From positions 1 to 64,000 of the forward strand of contig JANXVH010000059.1 of the NCBI GenBank assembly GCA_025351765.1: DNA of 64,000 nucleotides. The letters are read 5' to 3'. The DNA is from Pedobacter sp. GTDB lineage: Bacteria > Bacteroidota > Bacteroidia > Sphingobacteriales > Sphingobacteriaceae. A model generated the notes under the pieces. It was not told the origin of the DNA. It was given only the letters and a program-made list of their open reading frames with translations, and ran no database searches. The translations under genes were made by a program, and so were the position numbers. This document shows, piece by piece, positions 1 to 8,588 of this stretch (position 1 is the first letter of the stretch; every line of letters starts with the position of its first letter).

Positions 1-279
1 GGATTAAAAAACGTATACTCGATAAGAAGGCATCTGGATATTAGAGCTGAGGGTTATGTTTTTCTACCTTATCAAAAATTCGAGAAAGTAGGATTTCAGG
101 GCGTTGAGTACGACAAACCTTTTACAAAATGGGAATATGCCGCTACAGCCGGGCTTGTTTACCACACCCCTGTTGGCCCGATCAGCTTAAGTTATAATAT
201 GTACCACGATCCCATAAAAAGAAACGGCGTTTTGCTACATTTGGGATATCTGATTTATAATAAAAGATCTATAGAATGA
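1..279 (+). CDS. C-terminal end of a patatin-like phospholipase with outer-membrane barrel domain (partial)
   Basis: The reading frame is open from base 1 and ends in TGA at 277-279, so only the last 92 residues are visible. They look like the final strands of a beta-barrel: alternating aromatic and polar residues, a VGPISLSYNMY stretch, and an ending LLHLGYLIYNKRSIE. Patatin-like phospholipases of Bacteroidota that carry a C-terminal BamA-type barrel usually end this way; the catalytic patatin domain would lie upstream, outside the window. The next gene starts inside the stop codon (ATGA overlap), suggesting translational coupling. Family assignment rests on the tail only, so another barrel protein remains possible. 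Confidence 0.55.
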   Translation, partial: GLKNVYSIRRHLDIRAEGYVFLPYQKFEKVGFQGVEYDKPFTKWEYAATAGLVYHTPVGPISLSYNMYHDPIKRNGVLLHLGYLIYNKRSIE

Positions 280-806
280 GAAAAATTTACTTGTTAATAC
301 TGCTATTATTTGCATTCAGCGGCAGCCATGCTCAAAATTCTGAAATCAATAACTTTTTAGTAAAAGAAAGTTTGCTTAAAAATAGCAAATTAGCTATAAT
401 AGCGGCTGATTCACTAAATAATCCCATTGAAACCATAAATGGACTTTATACTTTTAGTGTGAGCGGTTTTACCCAAGAGGTTACTTTCCATGATGGCATC
501 GCAATTCTACCAATGCAATTGGAGAGCTCCGCTTTCGTATATGTTAAACATCAAAATGATAAAGGGACGCATAGTAAGCTAATTTATGTATATAAAAAAG
601 ACGGGAGTTTAGCTCCTTATGCCTTCAGCAGTTTTTGGCTGGTACTATTTCCGGTCATTTTAATAGTATTGGCGTTTGCTTTTCGCAAGTTTATCATTGT
701 CGCCGTAATACTCATGCTAATCTTCATCTACTTCAACCACAGCAACGGATTAAACATCTCCACATTTTTCGAAACCATATTTGATGGATTAAAAAGCGTA
801 TTCTGA
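276..806 (+). CDS. Hypothetical membrane protein with signal peptide
   Basis: A 176-residue protein I do not recognise. Residues 1-19 form a Sec signal peptide ending at SHAQ. Residues about 20-115 are a polar, probably periplasmic, beta-rich domain. They are followed by two closely spaced hydrophobic segments around 120-155 and a short amphipathic tail. The ATG overlaps the stop of the upstream patatin/barrel gene by 4 nt, so the two are probably co-transcribed. It runs convergently into tamL, whose stop lies 1 nt away. No catalytic motif is visible. Confidence 0.7.
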   Translation: MRKIYLLILLLFAFSGSHAQNSEINNFLVKESLLKNSKLAIIAADSLNNPIETINGLYTFSVSGFTQEVTFHDGIAILPMQLESSAFVYVKHQNDKGTHSKLIYVYKKDGSLAPYAFSSFWLVLFPVILIVLAFAFRKFIIVAVILMLIFIYFNHSNGLNISTFFETIFDGLKSVF

Positions 807-807
807 A

Positions 808-3198
808 TTAGAAAGGCATTCCTATACCAAAGTTATACTGTATAAACCTATATTGAAAGGGCGCATTGGCGGCATTGTAGACGCGTTTAAAATCCTTATC
901 TCCGCCAAGAAACTTACTAATTACCCATTGCTCTGAACCATCAAACTGTGGATCTTTAAGCTTTAAACCTACGTCAAACCTAAACACAAAGTATTGCACG
1001 TCATACCTGAATCCAATACCGGTTCCGAGTGCGATTTGTTTACCCAGTCTAGAGAAATCAAACTTACTTTCTGGATCAGAATTGAATTTTGAAATATTCC
1101 ACACATTACCCCCATCTGCAAATACTGCTCCTTTAAGTTTAGCACCAAAAAACCTGTTTAACAATAAAAAACGGTATTCTAAATTGGCTTCAATATGCAT
1201 ATCACCAAGCTGGTCAATCCCAAACAAAGAACGTCTCGTGGCGGAATCTGGAATACTTTCACCCCGATTATAGCTACCTGGGCCTAAGGTTCGTGCTTGC
1301 CAGGCGCGGATTCCGCTAGAACCTCCGGCGAAAAATAGCTTTTCAAAAGGCATCGTTACTGAATTTCCGTAAGCAAAACCAACCCCTGCATTTATTCTGG
1401 ACACCAGTTGCCGCTCTCCTCCCAAGCCCCTATACCACCTAAAATCAATTTCCGGTCTCACATATTGATTAAACGGCAAACCAAAAATAGTTGCAAAATC
1501 ATTTACTTGTGGGCTGTGGCTATTTCCCAATATTTTTGAAGCCAATTGTAATATATTACCGGCCAAATCTATGTTTCCTCTAAAATAGATGAAATCACTG
1601 TGTGTTAGCAATTTTTCAGCATTAAGTGAATAGGAGTACTTAATACCAAGGGTGATATCTTTACGACTAAGCAGTCTTACATAATACTGGTTATTTTGAA
1701 TTATACTATCAGCAAGTTCACTGCTCAGGTTACCATAACGGTATTCAAAATTTAAAGGGGTTATAGAGTGGTATTTGGACTTAGATTCTACAAATTCATA
1801 GGTTACAGAATTTAGCAATACATGTCGCTGAAAAAAGCCAGTTTGTAATGCATAAGCGTAACTACTCGATAAAATAGTATGGGGCATTCCTCCTCTTCTA
1901 CCCGGCCGGGCAGAAATAAAGGGCAGTAATAGTCTCGGTACAGTCAGGTTTGCACTCATAGAAAAATCACGCTGATAAATATCACTTAAAAACTTACTTC
2001 CATTGCCAATCCTGGATTGTAGTCCTCCTTTAACCTGAAACTCAAACCGCTCTGCCCCTCTAAAAAGATTGTTATTAGAATAGGTATTACTAAGTGTAAA
2101 TCCCACTGTTCCACCATTAAAAGGAACCTCGCCCTCTATCCTATTGCTCATGATCTTTTGAGGGATCAGTTCAATAACAGGTAAAACCTTATTTGAGCTA
2201 TCCTTTGCTTTGGTGTAATTTATTTTAACATTTTTAAAAACATTCAGCTCATAAAGACGATTGTAGGTCAGGCTTTCATTTCTAATGTCATAAACCGCCG
2301 AATCTCGCAAAAAATTATATCTGGCAATTGGTCCTCTCCTAAATTTACCCGAAAAATCAGTATATCGTAAGCCCCTAAAAACCTTACTGTCTACAACTAC
2401 AGTGTCTCCTATTGGAAAACCATCTGCGTTCGGTGCAATCACCATATTGGCCTCGCCTACGCTATATTTTACATGATGGTCTTTATCTTTCGGATTATCG
2501 ACTAGCAGTGAAACATTCACTTTGCTGGAATTCAGGTTTGTATCCAATTCAAACTTAACATACGGCCTGGAAAAGTCAAAATAGCCATTTTCTTTCATCA
2601 CCTGATAGATCTGGTCACGCTCATAAGATAACGAATCGTCGTCGTACCGCATACCTTCTCTAAAATGGGTAAATAGTGCCTTGTTTTGCAAGTATACATC
2701 CTTTGTAGCGGGATCCTCAATTTTATATGCTATCTTATTGACCTTAAACGACGGACCCTGATCTGCGGTAAAACGAACCTTCGCCTTTTGATTTTTTACC
2801 GTAATACTCGACTTTACTTTGGCTTTAAAATAACCCTTACTCTTTAGGAACAGCTCAATTTGATCTCTCGAAATTTCTACCAGTGCGCTATCTAAAATTG
2901 GGGGAGGTGTTCCTAAAGGTTTAATACCCGAAGTTTTATAGCGCCCGTTTTTGGTATTAAAAATATTATAGATCATCACATTGATCCCGATAGTAGATGC
3001 AGGACGTATGTCTTTCTGTATATAATTTAACGCTTCTTCCTCAAAAGCTTTATCCACGCTGTCTATATTTACTTTCTTAACGATAGATTGGTAGTCGGCA
3101 ATGTACTTTGTTGAAGAGCAGCCTGTAACAAAAAGAATAATTAATAGTAATATTGCAGGAAAAAAGGGATTGTTTTTATAAGTTAAGTATGCTTTCAA
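808..3198 (-). CDS. tamL: TamL-like outer membrane lipoprotein (BamA/TamA superfamily, Omp85)
   Basis: A 796-residue Omp85-family protein. The N-terminus has a lipoprotein signal ending in FVTGC with the lipidated Cys at 27, as expected for TamL, the lipidated TamA variant of Bacteroidota. POTRA-like repeats fill roughly residues 40-330 and a 16-strand barrel the rest. The loop-6 signature of the superfamily is seen as GGSSGIRAW. TamL is thought to work with an inner-membrane TamB protein in outer-membrane protein or lipid transport; TamB is not in this window. The only plausible start is TTG at 3198: there is no ATG between the upstream in-frame stop and the lipobox. This start lies 10 bp inside the divergent methyltransferase gene. 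Confidence 0.88.
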   Translation of the reverse strand: MKAYLTYKNNPFFPAILLLIILFVTGCSSTKYIADYQSIVKKVNIDSVDKAFEEEALNYIQKDIRPASTIGINVMIYNIFNTKNGRYKTSGIKPLGTPPPILDSALVEISRDQIELFLKSKGYFKAKVKSSITVKNQKAKVRFTADQGPSFKVNKIAYKIEDPATKDVYLQNKALFTHFREGMRYDDDSLSYERDQIYQVMKENGYFDFSRPYVKFELDTNLNSSKVNVSLLVDNPKDKDHHVKYSVGEANMVIAPNADGFPIGDTVVVDSKVFRGLRYTDFSGKFRRGPIARYNFLRDSAVYDIRNESLTYNRLYELNVFKNVKINYTKAKDSSNKVLPVIELIPQKIMSNRIEGEVPFNGGTVGFTLSNTYSNNNLFRGAERFEFQVKGGLQSRIGNGSKFLSDIYQRDFSMSANLTVPRLLLPFISARPGRRGGMPHTILSSSYAYALQTGFFQRHVLLNSVTYEFVESKSKYHSITPLNFEYRYGNLSSELADSIIQNNQYYVRLLSRKDITLGIKYSYSLNAEKLLTHSDFIYFRGNIDLAGNILQLASKILGNSHSPQVNDFATIFGLPFNQYVRPEIDFRWYRGLGGERQLVSRINAGVGFAYGNSVTMPFEKLFFAGGSSGIRAWQARTLGPGSYNRGESIPDSATRRSLFGIDQLGDMHIEANLEYRFLLLNRFFGAKLKGAVFADGGNVWNISKFNSDPESKFDFSRLGKQIALGTGIGFRYDVQYFVFRFDVGLKLKDPQFDGSEQWVISKFLGGDKDFKRVYNAANAPFQYRFIQYNFGIGMPF

Positions 3199-3938
3199 AG
3201 TCTCAGTTAGGTTTTATTAAATCGTTACATCAAAAAAAGTACCGTAAAGAAAATGAGCTGTTCATTATTGAAGGTATAAAATCTATCACAGAATTTATTA
3301 GTTCGCCTTATGATATTCAAAGTATTTATTTACTACCTCAATATCATTCTTTACTTACTGGTCTTCCGGCAAATATAAAGTTATTTGAAGTAAACAACGC
3401 TGAACTTAACAAGATTAGTACCTTACAAACCCCGCAAGGTATACTCGCATTGGTATCCGTTCCCAAAAACTCAATATTGGAAACTACGCAGTTAAAAAAT
3501 AACTTTACGCTAGTACTTGATGGGGTACAAGATCCAGGAAATTTAGGAACGATCATTAGAACGGCAGACTGGTTTGGATTTAAGCGCATCATTTGCTCTT
3601 TAGACACTGTTGAAGTTTACAACCCGAAAACTGTGCAGGCGACCATGGGATCCTTAGCCCGGATAAATGTTTACTACCAAGACCTTCCTTTATTTTTTAA
3701 AACCAATAAACTACCTGTTTACGGCGCATTGCTTGCGGGAGAAAGTATGTATAAAACAGGCTGGGGTAAGGAAGGCCTCGTAATTTTAGGTAACGAAGGT
3801 AAAGGAATAAGTAATGAGGTGATGCCATATATTAATAATCCGGTTCACATACCGGGAGCCGGAAATACAGAATCACTTAACGTTGCCATTTCCGCAGCGA
3901 TATTATGTGCAGATATCTATAGAAATTTACAGAAATAA
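3189..3938 (+). CDS. TrmH/SpoU-family RNA 2'-O-methyltransferase
   Basis: A 249-residue SPOUT-class methyltransferase that would use SAM to methylate ribose 2'-OH in tRNA or rRNA. An N-terminal SpoU substrate-binding domain (FIIEGIKSI near residue 20) precedes the knotted catalytic domain with motif 1 (DPGNLGTIIRTADWFG), motif 2 (LGNEGKGIS) and motif 3 (IPGAGNTESLNVAISAAI). The ATG at 3189 is preferred over a longer frame starting at 3153, because family members begin with MLSK followed by the RNA-binding helix. The 5' end overlaps the divergent tamL start by 10 bp. The exact RNA target cannot be read from sequence. Confidence 0.88.
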   Translation: MLSKSQLGFIKSLHQKKYRKENELFIIEGIKSITEFISSPYDIQSIYLLPQYHSLLTGLPANIKLFEVNNAELNKISTLQTPQGILALVSVPKNSILETTQLKNNFTLVLDGVQDPGNLGTIIRTADWFGFKRIICSLDTVEVYNPKTVQATMGSLARINVYYQDLPLFFKTNKLPVYGALLAGESMYKTGWGKEGLVILGNEGKGISNEVMPYINNPVHIPGAGNTESLNVAISAAILCADIYRNLQK

Positions 3939-3939
3939 A

Positions 3940-3969
3940 TTGCATAGTAACATATAATTACTATTTTTG
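3940..3969 (+). promoter_or_regulatory. Bacteroidota-type promoter of tRNA-Cys
   Basis: TTG at 3940-3942, a 19-nt spacer and TATTTTTG at 3962-3969 match the Bacteroidota -33/-7 pattern (TTG, about 19 nt, TAnnTTTG). The -7 box ends 18 nt before the mature tRNA. Confidence 0.6.
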
Positions 3970-3987
3970 CAGCCTGAATTTTAACAG

Positions 3988-4061
3988 GGTCGAGTGGCCG
4001 AGTGGCTAGGCAGAGGTCTGCAAAACCTCCTACAGCGGTTCGAATCCGCTCTCGACCTCCA
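3988..4061 (+). tRNA. tRNA-Cys (GCA anticodon)
   Basis: The acceptor stem GGTCGAG (3988-3994) pairs with CTCGACC (4051-4057), followed by T73 and an encoded CCA. The T-arm is AGCGG-TTCGAAT-CCGCT. The anticodon loop CTGCAAA gives GCA, so the tRNA reads UGC/UGU (Cys), and U73 is the usual cysteine discriminator base. A 58-codon gene follows 28 nt downstream and both seem to share one terminator. Confidence 0.95.
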
Positions 4062-4089
4062 GATTTATATTTAAATAAAAAACATTGAC

Positions 4090-4266
4090 ATGGCAGTTAC
4101 AAGATTAAAAAGAAAAGACAGAAGAAATAAAAATTTCGCAAAACAAGATGTGAAAAGCTTGAAACTAGCTACTAACATCGAGCTAGGAAGCCGTTCAAGA
4201 CAATCAACTACAGATCAATTGGCAAAAAACAATGCGATCTTAGATCAGCTTACTGCAAAAGCATAA
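4090..4266 (+). CDS. Small basic conserved-type protein downstream of tRNA-Cys
   Basis: A 58-residue protein (MAVTRLKRKDRRNKN at the start, DQLTAKA at the end) with a strongly basic N-terminus and a polar helical C-terminus. There is no signal peptide or membrane segment. Lys/Arg richness suggests nucleic-acid or ribosome contact, but I do not know a function. It resembles short uncharacterised proteins I associate with Sphingobacteriales genomes. It lies between tRNA-Cys and a strong terminator, so it is most likely co-transcribed with the tRNA. No Shine-Dalgarno is present; the leader is A/T-rich. Confidence 0.75.
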   Translation: MAVTRLKRKDRRNKNFAKQDVKSLKLATNIELGSRSRQSTTDQLAKNNAILDQLTAKA

Positions 4267-4289
4267 GTTCAGTCTTAAAAATAAAAAAA

Positions 4290-4321
4290 GGGATACTTTA
4301 AATAAAGTATCCCTTTTTTTA
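4290..4321. terminator. Bidirectional intrinsic terminator between the tRNA-Cys unit and pyrD
   Basis: GGGATACTTT (4290-4299), a 4-nt loop and AAAGTATCCC (4304-4313) form a perfect 10-bp stem. An A-run (4282-4289) precedes it and a T-run (4314-4321) follows, so it can act on both strands. The pyrD stop codon (4319-4321) lies in the T-run. Confidence 0.9.
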
Positions 4322-5344
4322 TTTGATCAATGCTTTACAAATCTGCTTGATCAATCCCGGGCCTTCGTAAATAAAACCAGTATATAACTGAACTAATGAT
4401 GCTCCGGCCTCAATCTTCTCTTTCGCATCCTGCGGCGAATGAATGCCTCCAACGCCGATAATAGGAAACGCCTTATTGGATTTTTGAGAAAGATACCGAA
4501 TCACCTCCGTGGAGCGTTCTGTTAAAGGTTTACCACTTAAACCCCCTGCTTCATCTTTAAATTCACTATGTAATCCCTCCCTATTAATTGTAGTATTGGT
4601 CGCAATTACCCCCGCAATGCCGGTTTCCAAAACAATCTCAACAATATCATCCAGTTGTTCATTCGTTAAATCGGGAGCTATCTTTAACAAAATCGGGCGT
4701 TTAACAGGATTCTGTTGGTTTCGTTGCTCCAAGGTATGGAGCAAGTCCATTAATGGTTCCTTCTCTTGTAAAGCCCTTAAACCCGGAGTATTCGGAGAAC
4801 TTACATTCACCACAAAATAATCCACAACCTCATGCAGCCTGTCAAAACATTTGATATAATCGCTAACTGCATCCTCATTTGGCGTGTTCTTGTTCTTGCC
4901 AATGTTTCCGCCAATCACAATTTCTGTGTTTTTACTTTTTAATACCCTTAATCTTTCGGCCAATGTATCAACGCCCTTGTTGTTAAAGCCCATCCTATTA
5001 ATTAGGGCTTTATCCTCTTCCAGCCTAAACATCCGAGGCTTATCGTTACCGGGTTGGGGCAACGGAGTTACAGTCCCAACCTCAATAAAACCGAAACCGA
5101 TATCACTAAGCGCTTCAATATATTCGCCATTTTTATCAAAGCCGGCGGCAAGTCCTACAGGGTTCTTAAATTTTATGCCGAAAACCTCTCGCTCTAATCC
5201 TTTAATCTTCACATCAAAACTACTTCGCAGGATTGTCTGCCCAAGCGGAAAGTGTTCATGAAACCATTTTAATCGCTTCACCACAAAATAGTGAACTTTC
5301 TCCGGATCAAACTGGAAAAAAATAGGCTTAATTAGACGGTACAT
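4319..5344 (-). CDS. pyrD: Dihydroorotate dehydrogenase, quinone-dependent (class 2)
   Basis: A 341-residue protein oxidising dihydroorotate to orotate in pyrimidine synthesis with quinone as acceptor. The N-terminal extension ([19 protein letters not shown]) is the membrane-associating helix pair of class 2 enzymes. FMN and substrate motifs follow: [31 protein letters not shown] (with the catalytic Ser typical of class 2), APDLT, ATNTT and GVGGI. The length fits the family. It is convergent with the tRNA-Cys unit across a shared terminator and divergent from the ABC-F gene. Confidence 0.96.
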   Translation of the reverse strand: MYRLIKPIFFQFDPEKVHYFVVKRLKWFHEHFPLGQTILRSSFDVKIKGLEREVFGIKFKNPVGLAAGFDKNGEYIEALSDIGFGFIEVGTVTPLPQPGNDKPRMFRLEEDKALINRMGFNNKGVDTLAERLRVLKSKNTEIVIGGNIGKNKNTPNEDAVSDYIKCFDRLHEVVDYFVVNVSSPNTPGLRALQEKEPLMDLLHTLEQRNQQNPVKRPILLKIAPDLTNEQLDDIVEIVLETGIAGVIATNTTINREGLHSEFKDEAGGLSGKPLTERSTEVIRYLSQKSNKAFPIIGVGGIHSPQDAKEKIEAGASLVQLYTGFIYEGPGLIKQICKALIK

Positions 5345-5387
5345 TCAACGAAGATATTAAATAATGCCAAAAATGCACATTTGTTTG

Positions 5388-5395
5388 TATTTTTG
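5388..5395 (+). promoter_or_regulatory. -7 box (TATTTTTG) directly before the ABC-F start
   Basis: TATTTTTG matches TAnnTTTG and ends 7 nt before the ATG at 5403, so the transcript would have almost no leader. No clear -33 element was seen. Confidence 0.45.
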
Positions 5396-5402
5396 CAATC
5401 AC

Positions 5403-7319
5403 ATGATTTCGATAAACGACTTAACATTCCTTATAGGCTCCAGAGCTTTATACGACGAGGCTAACTGGCATATTAAACCGGGCGACAGGGTTGGACTTAT
5501 TGGTGCCAACGGAACAGGAAAATCTACACTATTAAAGATAATAGTAGGGGAATACGGACCTTCTTCAGGCAGTATTTCTATGTCTAAAGAATTGAAGATA
5601 GGCTACCTTAACCAGGATTTGCTTTCTTACGATTCTCATCATAGTATTTTACACGTTGCAATGGAGGCTTTTGAGCGCCAAAACCAATTGCATGACGAGA
5701 TTGAAGTGCTCCTAAAAAAAATTGAGACTGATTATTCTGAAGAGATACTTTACAAACTTAGCGATAAACAGCAAGAGTTTGAAGCCTTAGATGGCTATAA
5801 CATCGAATACCGCGCAAACGAGATTCTTGCAGGTCTTGGCTTTAGCACCGAAGATCAGCACCGTCCGTTAAATACCTTTTCAGGAGGATGGAGGATGCGT
5901 GTAATGCTGGCTAAAATCCTATTGCAAACACCTGATATTCTTTTATTAGATGAGCCTACCAACCACATGGATTTACCTTCCATCAAATGGCTTGAAACTT
6001 ATTTAGGTAGCTTTGAGGGTGCAATTGTAATTGTATCTCACGATAGGTACTTTTTAGATAAAGTGGTTAACAAGATTGTAGAATCACGCAAAGGAAAGTT
6101 AACGCCTTATTCTGGCAATTATTCCTTCTACCTGGAAGAGAAATCATTAAGAGGCGAAATCCAAAAAGGAGAATTTAAAAACCAACAGGCCAAGATCAAA
6201 CAGGAAGAACGCCTTATAGAACGTTTCAGAGCCAAAGCTTCTAAAGCCAAGATGGCGCAGTCGCGTATGAAAGCCCTTGACAAAATGGAGCGTGTAGAGG
6301 ATGTAGATGATGATAACCCTACAGTAAACTTTCAGTTTAAGTTTTCAAAACCATCAGGGCGCCACGTAATCAAAGTTGAAGATGCCTATAAGAGTTATCC
6401 AAATATCCATATCCTTTCTAATGCAGATGGATTAATTGAAAAAGGCGATAAAATAGCCTTGATCGGTGCCAACGGTAAGGGTAAATCAACTTTGCTAAGA
6501 ATCGTTGCCGGAGCAGAAGATTTTGAAGGCAAATGTGAAACTGGCCACAACGTAACCACTACCTTCTTTGCACAGCACCAATTGGAGTCCTTACACCTGG
6601 AGAACACCATATTGGAAGAATTGCAGGCTTTCGCGCCAAAACATACCGACACAGAGCTAAGGGGAATTTTAGGTTGTTTCCTTTTTACTGGTGATGACGT
6701 ATTCAAAAAGATTCGTGTACTTTCTGGAGGAGAAAAATCAAGAGTTGCGCTTGCCAAATCACTTACAACAGATTCCAACTTCCTGATTCTGGATGAGCCT
6801 ACCAATCACCTGGACATACAATCTGTAAACATTCTTATACAGGCCCTTACGCAATACGAGGGGACTTTTATTGCTGTCTCTCACGATAGGTATTTCTTAG
6901 ATAATGTAGCCAACAAAATCTGGTTTATTGAAGACATGGATATTAAAGAATATCCAGGAACTTATGCAGAGTACGAAGAGTGGAACAATAAAAGAATACC
7001 AGCTAAACCAACTCCAATACCCGTAAGACCAGATAAAGAGGTAAAAAAAGTAGTTGAAAATAAGCCAGATAGTCCAAACCTGCAACAACAGCTAAAAAAG
7101 TTAAACGATCAGTTAAAAAAGATTGAAACTGATATTTCAGAGTATGAAAGCCAGGTAAAGGTTATAGAAAGTGAAATAGCCGACGAGAAAACTTATACAA
7201 ATTCAGGTAAGCTTTCTGAAGCAAACAAGCGCTATCAGGCAGCAAAAACACAGCTGGATACCGCTCAAAATACATGGGAAGATCTGGCTTCAGACATCAT
7301 GGAACTCGAGGGAAAATGA
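5403..7319 (+). CDS. ABC-F family ATP-binding protein
   Basis: A 638-residue tandem ATPase without membrane segments. NBD1 has Walker A GANGTGKST, signature SGGWRMR and Walker B LLLDEPTNH; NBD2 has GANGKGKST, SGGEKSR and LILDEPTNH. Between them is the helical linker (P-site tRNA interaction motif) with a KASKAKMAQSRMKALDKM stretch. The last ~80 residues form a charged coiled coil as in Uup. ABC-F proteins act on the ribosome in translation control or drug protection; which role applies here is not decidable. The ATG at 5403 is preferred to an upstream ATG at 5364 because the protein family starts at MISINDLT. The stop overlaps the next gene by 4 nt (ATGA). Confidence 0.93.
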   Translation: MISINDLTFLIGSRALYDEANWHIKPGDRVGLIGANGTGKSTLLKIIVGEYGPSSGSISMSKELKIGYLNQDLLSYDSHHSILHVAMEAFERQNQLHDEIEVLLKKIETDYSEEILYKLSDKQQEFEALDGYNIEYRANEILAGLGFSTEDQHRPLNTFSGGWRMRVMLAKILLQTPDILLLDEPTNHMDLPSIKWLETYLGSFEGAIVIVSHDRYFLDKVVNKIVESRKGKLTPYSGNYSFYLEEKSLRGEIQKGEFKNQQAKIKQEERLIERFRAKASKAKMAQSRMKALDKMERVEDVDDDNPTVNFQFKFSKPSGRHVIKVEDAYKSYPNIHILSNADGLIEKGDKIALIGANGKGKSTLLRIVAGAEDFEGKCETGHNVTTTFFAQHQLESLHLENTILEELQAFAPKHTDTELRGILGCFLFTGDDVFKKIRVLSGGEKSRVALAKSLTTDSNFLILDEPTNHLDIQSVNILIQALTQYEGTFIAVSHDRYFLDNVANKIWFIEDMDIKEYPGTYAEYEEWNNKRIPAKPTPIPVRPDKEVKKVVENKPDSPNLQQQLKKLNDQLKKIETDISEYESQVKVIESEIADEKTYTNSGKLSEANKRYQAAKTQLDTAQNTWEDLASDIMELEGK

Positions 7320-8581
7320 TCAGAAGGCTAACTTTGTTTTTTATATTATTGATTACCGTACAAATTGCTGCTGCACAGCAGCAATTTGTATATGAGAACA
7401 AAGTTTACCAGCAAAACATTAAAACGGTTCAGTGCTACAACGCCCAAAAAGAACAGTCAATCCCTATAATTGCGCTGAAATCTAATGAGCAGCTCCTATT
7501 TTCTTTTGACGACCTGAAAGGTGGGAGCAAGATCTATTGGTACGCCATTGAGCATTGCACATCCGATTGGAAACCGTCGCGTCTATCCACTATGGATTAT
7601 CTGGAAAGCCTCTCGGAAGATAGGATCCAGGACTATAAATACTCTTTCGGTACTCTTCAAAAATACACGCATTACCAGCTTACACTACCAAACAGTCAAA
7701 TCAGACCAAAAATATCAGGCAATTATCTTTTAAAGGTATATGAAGATGGAAACCTAAAAAAACCAGTAATCTCCCAGCGTTTATATGTAGTAGAAAACAT
7801 TGTAACCATAGCGGTCGATGTTGTACCTAGTCAGCAGGTATCTCTAAGGTTCTCTAACCAAAAAATTAACTTTACTATATACCATAATATAGCCATACAA
7901 AACCCCTACACAGATTTAAAGGCTATTGTTATGCAAAATGGTAATCCAGAAACAGCAATTGTAAATACCAGGCCTTCCTTTATAAAGCAGGGTTCATTGG
8001 CATATAATGATTTAAATACAAACGACTTTCCTGGCGGAAACGAATTCAGAAAATTCGATATCCGCAGCCTACGCTATAAAGCAGAAAACGTACAGGATAT
8101 TATTAAAGATTCAATCATAAACGTTATCCTTTTCAATGATCCGGCTGCCAGTAAAGCGAAGTACAGCAACCTTGTAGATGAAAATGGAGATTTCTTTATC
8201 CGTAATAATGAAGGAAGAGAACCTGAAACCGACAGTGACTACGCAGGTGTAGGATTTACATTGAATGCTACACTACCCAGCAAAAATGGAGAAGCATATG
8301 TAGTGGGTCGATTCAATAATTACCTTTTAAATGAAAGCAGCCGACTTACTTATGATCCTTCCAGAAAAAAGTATTATGGCAACATTTTCTTAAAACAAGG
8401 CTTATACGACTACAAATATATCTGGCTGGATAAAGACTCTGGAAAAACGGATCCAACAGCTTTTGAAGGATCTTTTTTTGAAACCAACAATAGTTATCAA
8501 GTCTATGTATATTATCGAAAACCAGGCTCTCGTTGGGAAGAATTAATTGGTTTTACTACTATCAACAACTTTAGGCGTTAG
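7316..8581 (+). CDS. Type IX secretion system plug-domain protein (DUF5103 family)
   Basis: A 421-residue protein with a Sec signal peptide (cleavage near AAAQQQ). It belongs to the DUF5103 family, known as the T9SS plug-protein domain that closes the SprA translocon channel from the periplasmic side. Family features are WYAIEHCTSDWKPS, the ending of the first domain in SGNYLLKVYEDGN, and a C-terminal Ig-like part with the FNNYLLNESSRLTYD stretch. The start at 7316 overlaps the ABC-F stop (ATGA), implying coupled translation. This suggests the organism secretes proteins by T9SS, although core T9SS genes are not in this window. Confidence 0.82.
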   Translation: MIRRLTLFFILLITVQIAAAQQQFVYENKVYQQNIKTVQCYNAQKEQSIPIIALKSNEQLLFSFDDLKGGSKIYWYAIEHCTSDWKPSRLSTMDYLESLSEDRIQDYKYSFGTLQKYTHYQLTLPNSQIRPKISGNYLLKVYEDGNLKKPVISQRLYVVENIVTIAVDVVPSQQVSLRFSNQKINFTIYHNIAIQNPYTDLKAIVMQNGNPETAIVNTRPSFIKQGSLAYNDLNTNDFPGGNEFRKFDIRSLRYKAENVQDIIKDSIINVILFNDPAASKAKYSNLVDENGDFFIRNNEGREPETDSDYAGVGFTLNATLPSKNGEAYVVGRFNNYLLNESSRLTYDPSRKKYYGNIFLKQGLYDYKYIWLDKDSGKTDPTAFEGSFFETNNSYQVYVYYRKPGSRWEELIGFTTINNFRR

Positions 8582-8588
8582 TTATCTC

